This document shows positions 1 through 7,562 of a stretch of DNA of 17,181 bases, one piece after another. The translations under genes and the position numbers were made by a program. The notes beneath the pieces were generated by a model, which saw only the letters and a program-made list of their open reading frames with translations, had not been told where the DNA came from and did no database searches. Within the stretch, counting starts at the first letter, position 1, and the number at the start of each line of letters is the position of its first letter. The stretch comes from Tepidimonas sp. GTDB taxonomy: Bacteria; Pseudomonadota; Gammaproteobacteria; Burkholderiales; Burkholderiaceae_C. Location: NCBI GenBank assembly GCA_025054905.1, contig JANWZF010000296.1, forward strand, positions 1 through 17,181, in the 5' to 3' direction.

Positions 1-1
1 T

Positions 2-355
2 GCCCCCACGGTGGTGGCCGACGCCACGGCCGACATGCTGTGCGCGAAAGAGGAAACGTTTGGGCCCTTTGCCCCGGTGTTCAAGTTCCGCACCGAAGAC
101 GAAGTCATCCGGATGGCCAACGACACCGAATATGGGTTGGCCGGCTATTTCTACAGCCGCGACATCGGGCGCATCTTCCGCGTCGCCGAGGCGCTGGAGT
201 ACGGCATGGTGGGGGTCAACGTGGGGATTTTGGCCACCGAGCACGTGCCGTTTGGCGGCGTCAAGCAGTCGGGCCTGGGCCGTGAGGGCTCCCACCACGG
301 CATCGGCGAGTATGTCGAACTCAAATACGTCTGCATCGGCGATGTGCTGAAGTGA
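2..355 (+). CDS. gabD: Succinate-semialdehyde dehydrogenase, NAD(P)+-dependent, C-terminal part (5' end outside window)
   Basis: This is the last 117 codons of an aldehyde dehydrogenase; the open frame runs into the window from the left edge, so the ATG at 35 or GTG at 11 is not the start. Seen: the C-terminal aldehyde dehydrogenase block with EETFGP near residue 18, NDTEYGLAGY, VGVNVG, and the closing PFGGVKQSGLGREGSHHG. This wording, with the SGLGREG-HHGIGEY ending, is the GabD subgroup, which oxidises succinate semialdehyde to succinate in the cytoplasm. The catalytic Cys, Asn and Glu lie upstream of the window and cannot be checked. A semialdehyde dehydrogenase of another specificity is the alternative. 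No convincing terminator follows; the weak inverted repeat at 363-383 has no T run. Confidence 0.85.
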   Translation, partial: APTVVADATADMLCAKEETFGPFAPVFKFRTEDEVIRMANDTEYGLAGYFYSRDIGRIFRVAEALEYGMVGVNVGILATEHVPFGGVKQSGLGREGSHHGIGEYVELKYVCIGDVLK

Positions 356-420
356 TCCCCCCGTCGGCCCGGGGCAAGCCGATGACGCGTGCAGGCGCTC
401 GGCAGCGCTGCGGGATCGGC

Positions 421-426
421 TAAAAT
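421..426 (+). promoter_or_regulatory. Candidate -10 box of the tRNA-Gly gene
   Basis: TAAAAT (5 of 6 match to TATAAT) sits 10 bases before the first base of the mature tRNA, so transcription would start only a few bases upstream of it. No TTGACA-like -35 hexamer is visible at the right spacing, so this rests on position and the -10 alone. Confidence 0.4.
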
Positions 427-436
427 ATGAATCAAC

Positions 437-510
437 GCGGCTGTCGTTCAATGGTAGGACCTGAGCTTCCCAAGCTCAAGACGTGGGTTCGATTCCCATC
501 AGCCGCTCCA
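437..510 (+). tRNA. tRNA-Gly (anticodon CCC)
   Basis: A 74-base cloverleaf can be folded by eye. The acceptor stem GCGGCTG (437-443) pairs with CAGCCGC (500-506) without mismatch, discriminator T507, and CCA is encoded at 508-510. The anticodon stem TGAGC/GCTCA closes the seven-base loop TTCCCAA, giving anticodon CCC, which reads GGG glycine codons. The T arm GTGGGTTCGATTCCCAT is intact. A terminator follows after ten bases, so it is a single-gene transcript. Confidence 0.97.
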
Positions 511-520
511 AACCGGTCAA

Positions 521-542
521 GCCCCGTCAGCGGGGCTTTTTT
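521..542 (+). terminator. Rho-independent terminator after tRNA-Gly
   Basis: Perfect six-base stem GCCCCG/CGGGGC with a TCAG loop followed by six T. It lies ten bases past the tRNA CCA end and insulates the downstream rdgC gene from tRNA transcription. Confidence 0.93.
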
Positions 543-586
543 CATCGGCGCGGCCACGTGCGTCGACGTCCAATCCAACGTCCACC

Positions 587-1498
587 GTGTTCAAGAACCT
601 GACCGTGCTGCGGGTGGCCGAAGCCGGCCCTGACGATTTGGCCGCCGTGGACCAGGCGCTGCGGCGCACGCCCTTCGTGCCCTGTGGGCCGACCCAGGCC
701 GAAAGCCGGGGCTGGGTACCGCCGCGCGATGAGGCCCACGCCCCGCTGGTCGAATCCTTGGGCGGACAGCGGCTGATGCGCTTTCGCCTCGAAACGAAGC
801 GCGTGCCTGCGGCCGTCGTGCGACGCGAGCTGCAGGCGCGCTGCGCCCACATCGAAGCCACCGAAGGCCGCCAGCCAGGTCGGCGCGAGCAGCGCGAGCT
901 GAAGGAAGCGATCGTGCAGGCGCTGCTGCCGCAGGCGTTTGCGAGCCGCGCTGACGTATGGGTCTGGCACGATGTCCGAGCGCAGCGCCTGCTGCTGGAC
1001 ACCACCACGGCGCGTCGGGTGGATGCCGTAACCACCGCGCTGGTGGAAGCGCTGCCGGGCTGGCGGCTGGAGCCGCCCTCCACCCAGCTGTCGCCTGCCA
1101 CGGCGATGGCGAACTGGCTAGCCAGCCCGCTTGAGGACTGGCCGCCTCACTTGGCCCCGGGGCGCGAGGTCGAGCTCAGGGGCGACGGCGACAGCCCGCC
1201 GGTGGTGCGTCTGCTGCGCCACGTTCTGCAAACGGACGCGATGCGTGAACACCTCCAGCAGGGCAAGCGCCCCACCCGCCTGGCGCTGGACTGGGACGGG
1301 CGCGTGCAGTTCGTGCTGACGGAGTCGCTGCAGCTGCGCCGCATCACCCTGGACGACGGTGTGTTCGAAGCGAATGACCAGGGCGAGGTCGACCGCTTCG
1401 ACGCAGACGCGCTGATCATCACCGGCGAGCTGTCCAGCCTGCTGGACGATCTGATCGCCGCCCTGGGTGGCTGGAGCCACCCAAGCAGCCCCGCCTGA
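587..1498 (+). CDS. rdgC: Recombination-associated protein RdgC
   Basis: 303 residues, the usual RdgC length. RdgC is a nucleoid-associated, ring-forming dimer that binds duplex DNA without sequence specificity and restrains RecA. Seen: the family N-terminus MFKNLTVLRV, the FVPCGPTQAESRGWVPPR segment near residues 30-48, the charged helix with RREQRELKEAIVQALLPQAF near residues 103-122, and WVWHD near residue 125. The start is GTG at 587, chosen because the protein then begins exactly as family members do. There is no recognisable Shine-Dalgarno sequence before it, so initiation may be weak. The gene stands alone between the tRNA terminator and the convergent OsmC-family gene, from which it is separated by only 12 bases. 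Confidence 0.95.
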   Translation: MFKNLTVLRVAEAGPDDLAAVDQALRRTPFVPCGPTQAESRGWVPPRDEAHAPLVESLGGQRLMRFRLETKRVPAAVVRRELQARCAHIEATEGRQPGRREQRELKEAIVQALLPQAFASRADVWVWHDVRAQRLLLDTTTARRVDAVTTALVEALPGWRLEPPSTQLSPATAMANWLASPLEDWPPHLAPGREVELRGDGDSPPVVRLLRHVLQTDAMREHLQQGKRPTRLALDWDGRVQFVLTESLQLRRITLDDGVFEANDQGEVDRFDADALIITGELSSLLDDLIAALGGWSHPSSPA

Positions 1499-1510
1499 GT
1501 CCGGGCCGTC

Positions 1511-1957
1511 TCAGCCTTTCAGCGGTTGGCCCGTGCCGTCCAGCACGCGCACGTCGATCGCGATGCCCTGCCGCACGCTCATCGAGACGGTGCAGAACTC
1601 CTCGAATTGCGCGAGGATCCGGTCCAGGTGCTCATAGGCGGGCGCTGGGCGCTCCAACTGGATGTCCACGGCGATGCGGCCAATTCGCAAGCGGCCCTGC
1701 GCGTTGCGCTCGACGGTGGAGCGCGCCACCGCGCGCAGCGCGCCGGGATCGTTCTTGAACTTGGTCAGCGCAAAGGTCAGGCTGGCCGACAGGCAGTTGG
1801 CCACCGCGGCCAGCAGCAGATGGTTGGGGGTCGGCCCCTGCCCCTGGCCGAGGGGGCTGGGCTCGTCGCCAAGCAGGGCGGGCAGTGCCGCGCCGAAATC
1901 GATTTCGAACTGATAGCCGCTGCGCCGGGTCAGCGTGATGGTGACTTCCGAAGCCAT
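1511..1957 (-). CDS. OsmC/Ohr-family protein
   Basis: 148 residues with the OsmC fold signature: PNHLLLAAVANCLSASL (residues 44-60) with Cys55, and FCTVSMSVRQGI (121-132) with Cys122. Two well-spaced cysteines of this kind form the thiol pair with which OsmC and Ohr proteins reduce organic hydroperoxides; whether this member is a peroxidase is inferred from the pair alone. It is closer to the general YhfA/OsmC-like branch than to Ohr proper, and its substrate is unknown. The ATG is preceded by AGGAG about ten bases upstream. It is divergent from the sulfide:quinone oxidoreductase gene across a 113-bp gap, so a link to reactive sulfur stress is possible, but that is context only. Confidence 0.85.
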   Translation of the reverse strand: MASEVTITLTRRSGYQFEIDFGAALPALLGDEPSPLGQGQGPTPNHLLLAAVANCLSASLTFALTKFKNDPGALRAVARSTVERNAQGRLRIGRIAVDIQLERPAPAYEHLDRILAQFEEFCTVSMSVRQGIAIDVRVLDGTGQPLKG

Positions 1958-2070
1958 ATTCGGGAAACTCCTAGGTCGTGTTCAGCCGCTGCTTTGCGTT
2001 TTATCAAACCAGGGCAGCTGAACTGTTCCGATCATACAAACTCCCTCGGGTATTGCGAAGGAATGTTGCC
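1958..2070. promoter_or_regulatory. Divergent intergenic region between osmC-like gene and sqr
   Basis: This 113-bp AT-richer gap must contain the promoters for both the minus-strand OsmC-family gene and the plus-strand sqr. No sigma-70 hexamer pair stands out in either direction. AAGGAA at 2058-2063 is the ribosome site for sqr, and AGGAG near 1968-1972 on the minus strand serves the OsmC-family gene. A short dyad GAAC-T-GTTC lies at 2020-2028. I do not see the ATTC-N8-GAAT arrangement bound by known sulfide-responsive repressors. Confidence 0.45.
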
Positions 2071-3405
2071 ATGACCGACCGCCCCATCGACCGTCGCACC
2101 GTCCTGCAGCGCCTGGCCCTGGCCACCGCCGGCGCCGCCGCGCTGGGCAGCGCCAGCAGCCCGGCCCGCGCCGCGCGCGCCCCTGACCCCGTGCGCACGC
2201 AAGCCCGCATCGCCATTGTCGGAGCCGGTGCGGCGGGACTGGCCAGTGCCGCGCGTCTGTCCCAGCGCCTCGAGGGAGCCAAGATCACGCTGATCGACGC
2301 CCGCCGCGAGCACTTTTACCAGCCGGGTTATACGCTGGTGGGAGCAGGCATCAAACCTGCCAGTTATGTCGTTTCCACCACCCGGGAGTATGTGCCGCGC
2401 GGCGTGGAGTGGATCGAAGAGGCCGCCGCTGAAATCGACCCCGAAGGCCGCAAGGTGGTCACCACCAGCGGGCGGCCGGTGCCGTTCGATTTCCTGATCG
2501 TGGCCTGCGGTCTGGAGCTGAACTACGGCGGCATCGAAGGCATGGAGCCCGCGCTGATCGGTCGCGAGGGCATCGGCAGCGTCTACTACAGCCCGCAAGC
2601 CGCAGCCGAGACCTGGAAAACCATGGCCGCCTTCGCCCAGACCGGCGGCGTGGCCCTGCTCGGTCGCCCCCATACCGACATGAAGTGCGCCGGCGCGCCG
2701 CTGAAGTACACCTTCATCACGGACGACCGGCTGCGCCGTGCCGGCACGCGCGGCAAGACCGAACTGCATTACCTCGCGCCGCAGAAGGCGTTGTTTTCGG
2801 TGCCGATCGTCGCCGAAAAGGTGCGCATGCTGTTTCAGCAGCGCGGGGTCAAGACCCACCTGGAGCACCGGCTGGTGGCCATCGACGCCGGGCGGCGCAT
2901 CGCCACCTACGAATCGCCGGCGGGGCGCACTGAAATGAAATGGGACTTCATCCACGTCGTGCCCCCGATGCGCGCGCCCGAGGTGGTGCGCAACAGCCCG
3001 CTGCCGTGGCAGGAAGGCCCGTTTGCGCGTGAAAGCTGGCTCGAAGTGGACCGCGAGACGCTGCGCCACAAGCGCTACGCCAACGTGTTCGGGGTGGGCG
3101 ACATCGCCGGCGTGCCCAAGGGCAAGACGGCCGCCAGCGTCAAATGGCAAGTTCCGGTGGCGGTTGATCATCTGGTGGGCGACATCACCGGGCAACCCTC
3201 GCAAGAGAAGTACAACGGCTACACCTCCTGCCCACTGATCACGCGCCTGGGGCGTGCGATGCTGATCGAATTCGACTACCAGGACAACCTGTACGAGTCG
3301 TTTCCTGGCTTCATCGCGCCCCTGGAGGAGCTATGGGTCAGCTGGGTCATGAAGACCATGGCGCTGAAGCCCACCTACCTGAGCATGTTGCGTGGCCGGG
3401 CCTGA
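2071..3405 (+). CDS. sqr: Sulfide:quinone oxidoreductase, type II (SQOR-like), Tat-exported
   Basis: 444 residues. The enzyme oxidises sulfide to zero-valent sulfur and passes electrons through FAD to the quinone pool. Seen: an N-terminal twin-arginine signal (R8-R9 then VLQRL and an Ala-rich core to about residue 36), the FAD-binding GAGAAG at 51-56, KCAGAPLK (205-212) with Cys206, HVVPPM (295-300), the second FAD motif GVGDIAGVPKGKTAA (341-355), and YTSCPL (384-389) with Cys387. The last three segments closely resemble the animal and bacterial type II enzymes. Cys206 and Cys387 are the expected redox pair; Cys146 is extra. ATG at 2071 is chosen because AAGGAA lies 7-8 bases upstream and the Tat signal begins just after; the frame stays open upstream to a GTG at 1978 with no ribosome site. 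A small membrane protein gene follows 27 bases later. Confidence 0.9.
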   Translation: MTDRPIDRRTVLQRLALATAGAAALGSASSPARAARAPDPVRTQARIAIVGAGAAGLASAARLSQRLEGAKITLIDARREHFYQPGYTLVGAGIKPASYVVSTTREYVPRGVEWIEEAAAEIDPEGRKVVTTSGRPVPFDFLIVACGLELNYGGIEGMEPALIGREGIGSVYYSPQAAAETWKTMAAFAQTGGVALLGRPHTDMKCAGAPLKYTFITDDRLRRAGTRGKTELHYLAPQKALFSVPIVAEKVRMLFQQRGVKTHLEHRLVAIDAGRRIATYESPAGRTEMKWDFIHVVPPMRAPEVVRNSPLPWQEGPFARESWLEVDRETLRHKRYANVFGVGDIAGVPKGKTAASVKWQVPVAVDHLVGDITGQPSQEKYNGYTSCPLITRLGRAMLIEFDYQDNLYESFPGFIAPLEELWVSWVMKTMALKPTYLSMLRGRA

Positions 3406-3432
3406 GCCGCGCGTCGGCAAGGAGATGCAACG

Positions 3433-3795
3433 ATGAAAGACTACGATCCGATGGTATTTTTGGCCGTGTTCCAGGAAATGCTGGGCCCGCTGCTGTGGAT
3501 CCTGCCGCTGCTGGCGCTGGCCGCGCTGGCCGGACTGGTGTGGGTTTGGCGACGCGAAGGGGGGCTGGTATCACGCCGGCTTGTGCGCGCTGAATTGCTG
3601 GGTTTGTTGGGTGGCGTGCTGGCGCTGGTCCTCATGGCCGCGGTGTCGTCCTCTGGCTTCACCGACGCGGCGGGCCCAGCGGATTGGTTTTTGATCCTGA
3701 TCGTCTATGGCGTGGGCTTCGTCGGCACAACGGTGCTGGCCTACACGGCGATGGGGCTGCTGTGGCCCCGGCTGCCCCAGACGCGGGCGTCCTGA
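3433..3795 (+). CDS. Small three-helix membrane protein downstream of sqr
   Basis: 120 residues with three predicted membrane segments (about 17-38, 53-72 and 84-108). A short positive loop follows the first (WRREGG, VSRRLVR), which places the N-terminus outside by the positive-inside rule. It starts with ATG preceded by AAGGAG at a good eight-base spacing and lies 27 bases after sqr, so the two are probably co-transcribed. I think it belongs to the DUF5368 group of small proteins encoded next to sulfide oxidoreductases, but this is from memory and unconfirmed. A role in anchoring the exported SQR or in quinone access is inference from neighbourhood. The gene ends 13 bases from the convergent end of the aldehyde oxidoreductase operon, and no terminator is visible there. 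Confidence 0.8.
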   Translation: MKDYDPMVFLAVFQEMLGPLLWILPLLALAALAGLVWVWRREGGLVSRRLVRAELLGLLGGVLALVLMAAVSSSGFTDAAGPADWFLILIVYGVGFVGTTVLAYTAMGLLWPRLPQTRAS

Positions 3796-3808
3796 GCCGC
3801 CCCCCGTC

Positions 3809-4146
3809 TCAACCGCCGCCGCGGCGGGTGCGCTGGTCGAAGACTGCCATGAAGGCGGCGCGCTGGGCTGGTTCGGCCATCTCGAACACAAACCGCACGC
3901 GCAAGCGCGGCAGCCGCAGCCCTGCCAGCGCCCGCGCAGGCAGCACTTGCCAGGTCAAGCGCAAACGGCCGCCAGCCCAAACGACCTCCGCCGCGTGGTC
4001 CTGCGCGTGCAGTCGTGCATCCCCACTCCCAGCCGCAGCAGCCGCTGCCATTCGTCCAGGCTGGCCGTGATTTCGCGCTCGAAGACGGCCGGCACGACGG
4101 CCGGTCCGACGCCGTCGACCGCGGTTGGAGCCCGGTCTTCATCCAC
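3809..4146 (-). pseudogene. Fifth gene of the aor operon, interrupted by an apparent 1-base deletion
   Basis: Two minus-strand frames make one plausible protein. The first half reads from GTG at 4146 (inside the end of the moaD-like gene) through FEREITASLDEWQRLLRLGVG. The second half continues one frame over as DARLHAQDHAAEVVW to FDQRTRRGGG and stop at 3809. The switch point is the run of four G on the minus strand (4021-4024). One extra G would restore a 112-residue protein with protein-like composition throughout; unrepaired, the first frame drifts into an Arg-rich tail. I do not recognise the family. It is predicted soluble, follows the MoaD-like gene with overlap, and ends in three glycines. 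It could be a true pseudogene, an assembly indel or, less likely, a -1 frameshifted gene. Start choice is uncertain. Confidence 0.6.
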
Positions 4147-4390
4147 CGGCAATCGGCGGCCAAATCGCCAGCACGTCACCGTCCGTCAGCGGGTGTTGCG
4201 CACGCTGCTCCGCAGGCACGTACACGCCATTGACCAGCACCAGATGCACCAACCGCGGCGGCAGCTGAAGCCGGTCGATCACCTGCTGCACGGTTGTGCC
4301 CTCGGCTAGCGGCAACACCATCTGGTTGCCCTGCGCGCCGCTGGGCAGATGGTCCGAGAGGGTGGCAAAAAGCTTGAGCGTGACGTTCAT
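4139..4390 (-). CDS. MoaD/ThiS-family small sulfur-carrier protein of the tungsten oxidoreductase operon
   Basis: 83 residues with a beta-grasp, ubiquitin-like pattern: MNVTLKLFATLSDHLP at the start, the LVLVNGVYVP strand near residues 51-60, LTDGDVLAIWPPIAGG at the end. The terminal Gly-Gly is the residue pair that is adenylylated and converted to thiocarboxylate in MoaD to deliver dithiolene sulfur to the pterin cofactor. Its start overlaps the aorC stop by four bases (ATGA), so translation is coupled. The location makes a dedicated carrier for the tungstopterin of AorB the best reading. ThiS or another sulfur-carrier role is the alternative, since the family shares this fold. No partner MoaE or MoeB gene lies in the window. 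Confidence 0.88.
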   Translation of the reverse strand: MNVTLKLFATLSDHLPSGAQGNQMVLPLAEGTTVQQVIDRLQLPPRLVHLVLVNGVYVPAEQRAQHPLTDGDVLAIWPPIAGG

Positions 4391-5682
4391 CGCACTGGCG
4401 CATCCCCCCGCCGACGCGTGTCGCCGGGTCCACACCAGGCCGCCTGCGCTTGGGCCGTGGCCAGGTAGGCCGCCATGAACTGCGTGGGGTCGCGGCGCAG
4501 CGCTTCCTTCCATCGTCCGAGTCGCACCTGCCCCTCGACCAGCCCACGCAGCGCCCCGACGTGGTCGGTCCAGCCCACCGTGTTGCTGCCGATCAGACGA
4601 TCCCCGTCGAACGCCAGGCTGATGACGCGGTGATGCGCCTCATCGACCCACTGGGCACACTCTCCGCCCGGCACCCCCTGCCACTGGCCGAAGCTGGTGG
4701 AAATCAGCCCCAACGTGTCCAGCACGTTGATCTGCGTGACCCCGCGCAACTCGGCCGACCGTCCCACCATGTTGAGCGCCGCCACCCGTGCCTGCTCGGC
4801 CGCGTTGGGCTGAATCGCGCTGACGATGGTGCGCCCACTGGCGCGGTCGAAGGCCTCGGCGCAATCGCCGGCGGCAAAGATCCCCTCGACGTTGGTCTGC
4901 ATGCGCTCATCGGTCAACACCCCCTGCAGGCACCGAATGCCACTGCCCTCCAGGAACGCGATGGCTGGCCGCACGCCCGCGGCGATGATGACGAGATCGG
5001 CGGCGATGTGCTCGCCGTTGGACAGCCGCGCCCGCAGCGGAGCCTCGTGCTCGATCGCCTCGATGCGGGTCCCGGTCAGCACACGGACCCCCTGGCGCTC
5101 GCACCAGCGCTGGATCATGCCGCCGGCGGCCGGACCCATCATGCGGGGCACCATGCGGTCCCCCATCTCGACCACCGTCAACTGCACCCCACGCTGCTTG
5201 AGCGCCTCCATGATGATGCAGCCGATGAAGCCCGCCCCCAGCTGCAGCACACGCGCCCCAGGGCCCGCACGCTGCAGGATCGCCCGTGCGTCGGCCAGGG
5301 TCCAGCAATGGTGCACGCCCGGCAACTCCACCCCGTGGATCGGCGGCTTGACCGGCTGCGAACCGGTGGCGATCAGCAGGCGGTCGAACGCCAGCGCGCG
5401 CCCATCCTGCAGCCGTACCGTGCGCCGTTGCGTGTCGACCTGCAGCGCGCGCCCCTGCACACGCTCGATGCGCAGCCCGTCGTAGTGCCCGGGGCGCTTG
5501 CGCAGATGCGTGCCGTCCTCGTCGATGTGCCCCACCAGCAGATACGGAATGGCCATGCGCGAGTACGGCGGATGAGGCTCGTCGCCCACCAGCGTGATGC
5601 GGTCCTGCGGGGCGTGGCGGCGGATGGTCTCGGCCGCGATGACGCCGGCCGGGCCGGCACCCAGGATCACGTGGTGCCGCAT
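4387..5682 (-). CDS. aorC: FAD-dependent NAD(H) oxidoreductase subunit of aldehyde oxidoreductase (AorC)
   Basis: 431 residues of the two-dinucleotide-fold pyridine nucleotide-disulfide oxidoreductase type. Seen: FAD-binding GAGPAG (8-13), PPYSRMAIPYLL (38-49), LIATGSQP (103-110), the NAD(H)-binding LGAGFIGCIIMEAL (148-161), and FAAGDCAEA (269-277) contacting FAD. In the Aromatoleum aromaticum enzyme the equivalent subunit exchanges electrons between NAD and the polyferredoxin. Here the order behind aorA and aorB is the same. Start: ATG at 5682, two bases after the aorB stop. A GTG at 5688 overlapping that stop (GTGA) would add two residues and cannot be excluded. The gene overlaps the next one by ATGA, so the operon is translationally coupled through this stretch. 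Confidence 0.88.
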   Translation of the reverse strand: MRHHVILGAGPAGVIAAETIRRHAPQDRITLVGDEPHPPYSRMAIPYLLVGHIDEDGTHLRKRPGHYDGLRIERVQGRALQVDTQRRTVRLQDGRALAFDRLLIATGSQPVKPPIHGVELPGVHHCWTLADARAILQRAGPGARVLQLGAGFIGCIIMEALKQRGVQLTVVEMGDRMVPRMMGPAAGGMIQRWCERQGVRVLTGTRIEAIEHEAPLRARLSNGEHIAADLVIIAAGVRPAIAFLEGSGIRCLQGVLTDERMQTNVEGIFAAGDCAEAFDRASGRTIVSAIQPNAAEQARVAALNMVGRSAELRGVTQINVLDTLGLISTSFGQWQGVPGGECAQWVDEAHHRVISLAFDGDRLIGSNTVGWTDHVGALRGLVEGQVRLGRWKEALRRDPTQFMAAYLATAQAQAAWCGPGDTRRRGDAPVR

Positions 5683-5684
5683 GC

Positions 5685-7532
5685 TCACAATCCCAAACGG
5701 GCCTTGGTCTGCGCCGTCGGCCGTCCCTGCTCATCCCAGCCCCGCACCTGGTAGTACTTGGGCAGCATCTCCGGCAGCTGGTTGACCTTGCCCTTGGCTG
5801 GACCGGTCTTGGCCGGCTCGGTCAGCAGACGGGGCGGCAGTGTGTCGTCGGCAGCCGTGAACCCGGCAGCCAGGTTGAACTCGCGCTCCAGGTTCCAGAT
5901 GCGCTCGCCAATCGTCTCCAGCTCCTGCACGGTGAACTCTTCCCCACAGGCGGCGGCCACCTGCGGCGCCACGTCCGCCAGCGTCCAGGCAAAGCTGGTG
6001 AAGATGCAGATGCCGGCCGAATCGAACGCGGCGGTGGCGTCCTGGAAAGCCTTGACCAGTTCCGGCTTGCCCTCGGTGGTCAGCGGATCGGTCTTGACCG
6101 GAATGCCCAGCACTTCCGAAGCCACCGTGTAGCCCCGCAGATGGCAAGCGCCGCGGTTGCTGGTGGCGTACGCCAAGCCCATGCCCTGGATGCCGCGGCT
6201 GTCATAAGCCGGGAACTCCTGCCCCTTGACGCTCATCGACAGCTCCGGGTGGCCATACTTGGCGCACAGACGCTTGGAGCCCAGGCCGATCTCCTTGCCA
6301 AAGCCCACGCCGTTGGCGGTCATGTCAGCCAGCTCGCACAGGGCGCGGGCCGATCCAAACGGGGCTTCGATGCCAATCTGCTCTTGGGTCAGCACCCCGA
6401 GCTCGTACAGCTCCATCACCGCCCCGACGGTGGCCCCGAAGCTGATCGGATCCATGCCGTGCTCGTTGCAGATCAGGTTGGCGTACTGCAGCGCCTCCAG
6501 ATCCCGCACCCCGTTGGCGGCGCCAAGCGCCCACGCTGCCTCGTACTCCAGCCCACCGCTGGCACCCCAGTATTGCGGCTTGTTCTGCACGCTGAAGTGG
6601 GTCTCGTCGATTTTGCTGATGCGCCCACAGGCGATCGTGCAGCCAAAGCAGGCCTGGTTGGTGACCAGGTGGGTCTTGCCGTCGGTCGGGCGCGGCCGCA
6701 GCATGGCTTCGGCCGAGATGTCGTCCGCCCCCTCGAACTGCACGTCGCGGTGGTTGCGCGTCGGCAGCGCGCCGATCTCGTTGATGACATTCATCAGCAC
6801 CTGGGTGCCGTACTTCGGCAGCCCTTGACCGGTGACGGCGTTGTCGGCCAAAACCTTCTTGGCCGCGCGCGTGGCCTCCATGAAGGCCTTGGGATCGCGC
6901 AGGTTACCCACCCCTTTGGTGCCGCGCACCGCAATCGCCTTGAGATTCTTGCTGCCCGCCACCGCCCCCACCCCGGAGCGGCCCGCAGCCCGGTGCAGGT
7001 CGTTGACGACGCAGGCAAACAGCACCTGGTTCTCCCCGGCACGGCCGATGCTGGAGACGCGCAGCAGCGGGTCCTGCAGCGAGGTCTTCAGTGTTTCTTC
7101 CGTCTCCCAAACGCTCTTGCCCCACAGGTGCGAGGCATCGCGCAGCTCAGCCACGTCGTCCTGGATGTACAGGTACACCGGCTTGGGCGACTTGCCTTCG
7201 AAGATGATCATGTCCCAGCCGGCCATCTTGAGCTCGGCCCCCCAGTACCCGCCGGAGTTGGAACACGCGATCGCGCCGGTGAGGGGCCCCTTGGTGATGA
7301 CGGTGTAGCGGCCACCGGTGGAGGCCATCGTGCCGGTCAGCGGTCCGGTGGCCCAGATGATTTTGTTGTCGGGTGACAGCGGATCGACCTTGGGGTCGAT
7401 TTCTTCCACCAGGTATTTGGTGCCCAATCCACGCGAGCCCAGGTACTGACGCGCCCACGTCATGTTCAGCGGCTCGGCGCGACAAGTGCCGGCACTCAGG
7501 TTGACGCGAAGGATTTTTCCAGCCCATGCCAT
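5685..7532 (-). CDS. aorB: Tungsten-containing aldehyde oxidoreductase catalytic subunit (AOR family)
   Basis: 615 residues, the usual AOR-family size. It oxidises aldehydes to carboxylates, and family members can run the reverse, at a tungsten bis-pterin site in the cytoplasm. Seen: ATGPLTGT (61-68) and STGGRYTV (71-78), the pterin-binding GRSGVGAVAGSKNLKAI (184-200), the [4Fe-4S] ligands Cys295-x2-Cys298-x3-Cys302 with the distal Cys509 in DSAGIC (504-509), LEYEAAWALG (328-337), and YATSNRGACHLRGY (455-468) with His464. All family landmarks are present, so the enzyme should be active. Start ATG at 7532 has AAGGAG seven bases upstream. The tup tungstate importer genes nearby support tungsten rather than molybdenum. 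The physiological aldehyde is unknown. aorA lies 30 bases upstream, aorC follows directly. Confidence 0.94.
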   Translation of the reverse strand: MAWAGKILRVNLSAGTCRAEPLNMTWARQYLGSRGLGTKYLVEEIDPKVDPLSPDNKIIWATGPLTGTMASTGGRYTVITKGPLTGAIACSNSGGYWGAELKMAGWDMIIFEGKSPKPVYLYIQDDVAELRDASHLWGKSVWETEETLKTSLQDPLLRVSSIGRAGENQVLFACVVNDLHRAAGRSGVGAVAGSKNLKAIAVRGTKGVGNLRDPKAFMEATRAAKKVLADNAVTGQGLPKYGTQVLMNVINEIGALPTRNHRDVQFEGADDISAEAMLRPRPTDGKTHLVTNQACFGCTIACGRISKIDETHFSVQNKPQYWGASGGLEYEAAWALGAANGVRDLEALQYANLICNEHGMDPISFGATVGAVMELYELGVLTQEQIGIEAPFGSARALCELADMTANGVGFGKEIGLGSKRLCAKYGHPELSMSVKGQEFPAYDSRGIQGMGLAYATSNRGACHLRGYTVASEVLGIPVKTDPLTTEGKPELVKAFQDATAAFDSAGICIFTSFAWTLADVAPQVAAACGEEFTVQELETIGERIWNLEREFNLAAGFTAADDTLPPRLLTEPAKTGPAKGKVNQLPEMLPKYYQVRGWDEQGRPTAQTKARLGL

Positions 7533-7562
7533 GATCGATCTCCTTGCTTGGCCACCCGGCCC

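Noticed and set aside
356..420. Terminator after the gabD fragment
   Set aside because: A GTCGGC/GCCGAT hairpin with one G-T pair exists (363-383), but no T run follows.
1978..2070. Upstream GTG start of sqr at 1978
   Set aside because: No ribosome site, and it would put 31 residues before the twin-arginine signal; the ATG at 2071 has AAGGAA at good spacing.
2032..3204. 390-codon minus-strand open frame opposite sqr
   Set aside because: It is antisense to a gene with clear FAD and cysteine motifs; its translation is His/Arg/Gly-rich with no domain, as expected of a GC-rich shadow frame.
4015..4030. Programmed -1 ribosomal frameshift at the GGGG run
   Set aside because: The site does not form a standard slippery heptamer and no downstream stem or pseudoknot is evident, so a deletion or sequencing indel is preferred.
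3955..4179. A separate 74-codon gene starting at ATG 4179
   Set aside because: Its first codons lie inside the moaD-like gene and its tail is Arg-rich drift; the meaningful part is the N-terminal half of the frameshifted gene.
4450..7376. Long plus-strand open frames opposite aorC and aorB (4450-5754 and 6141-7376)
   Set aside because: They mirror genes with full motif sets and have the low-complexity composition of antisense frames in high-GC DNA.
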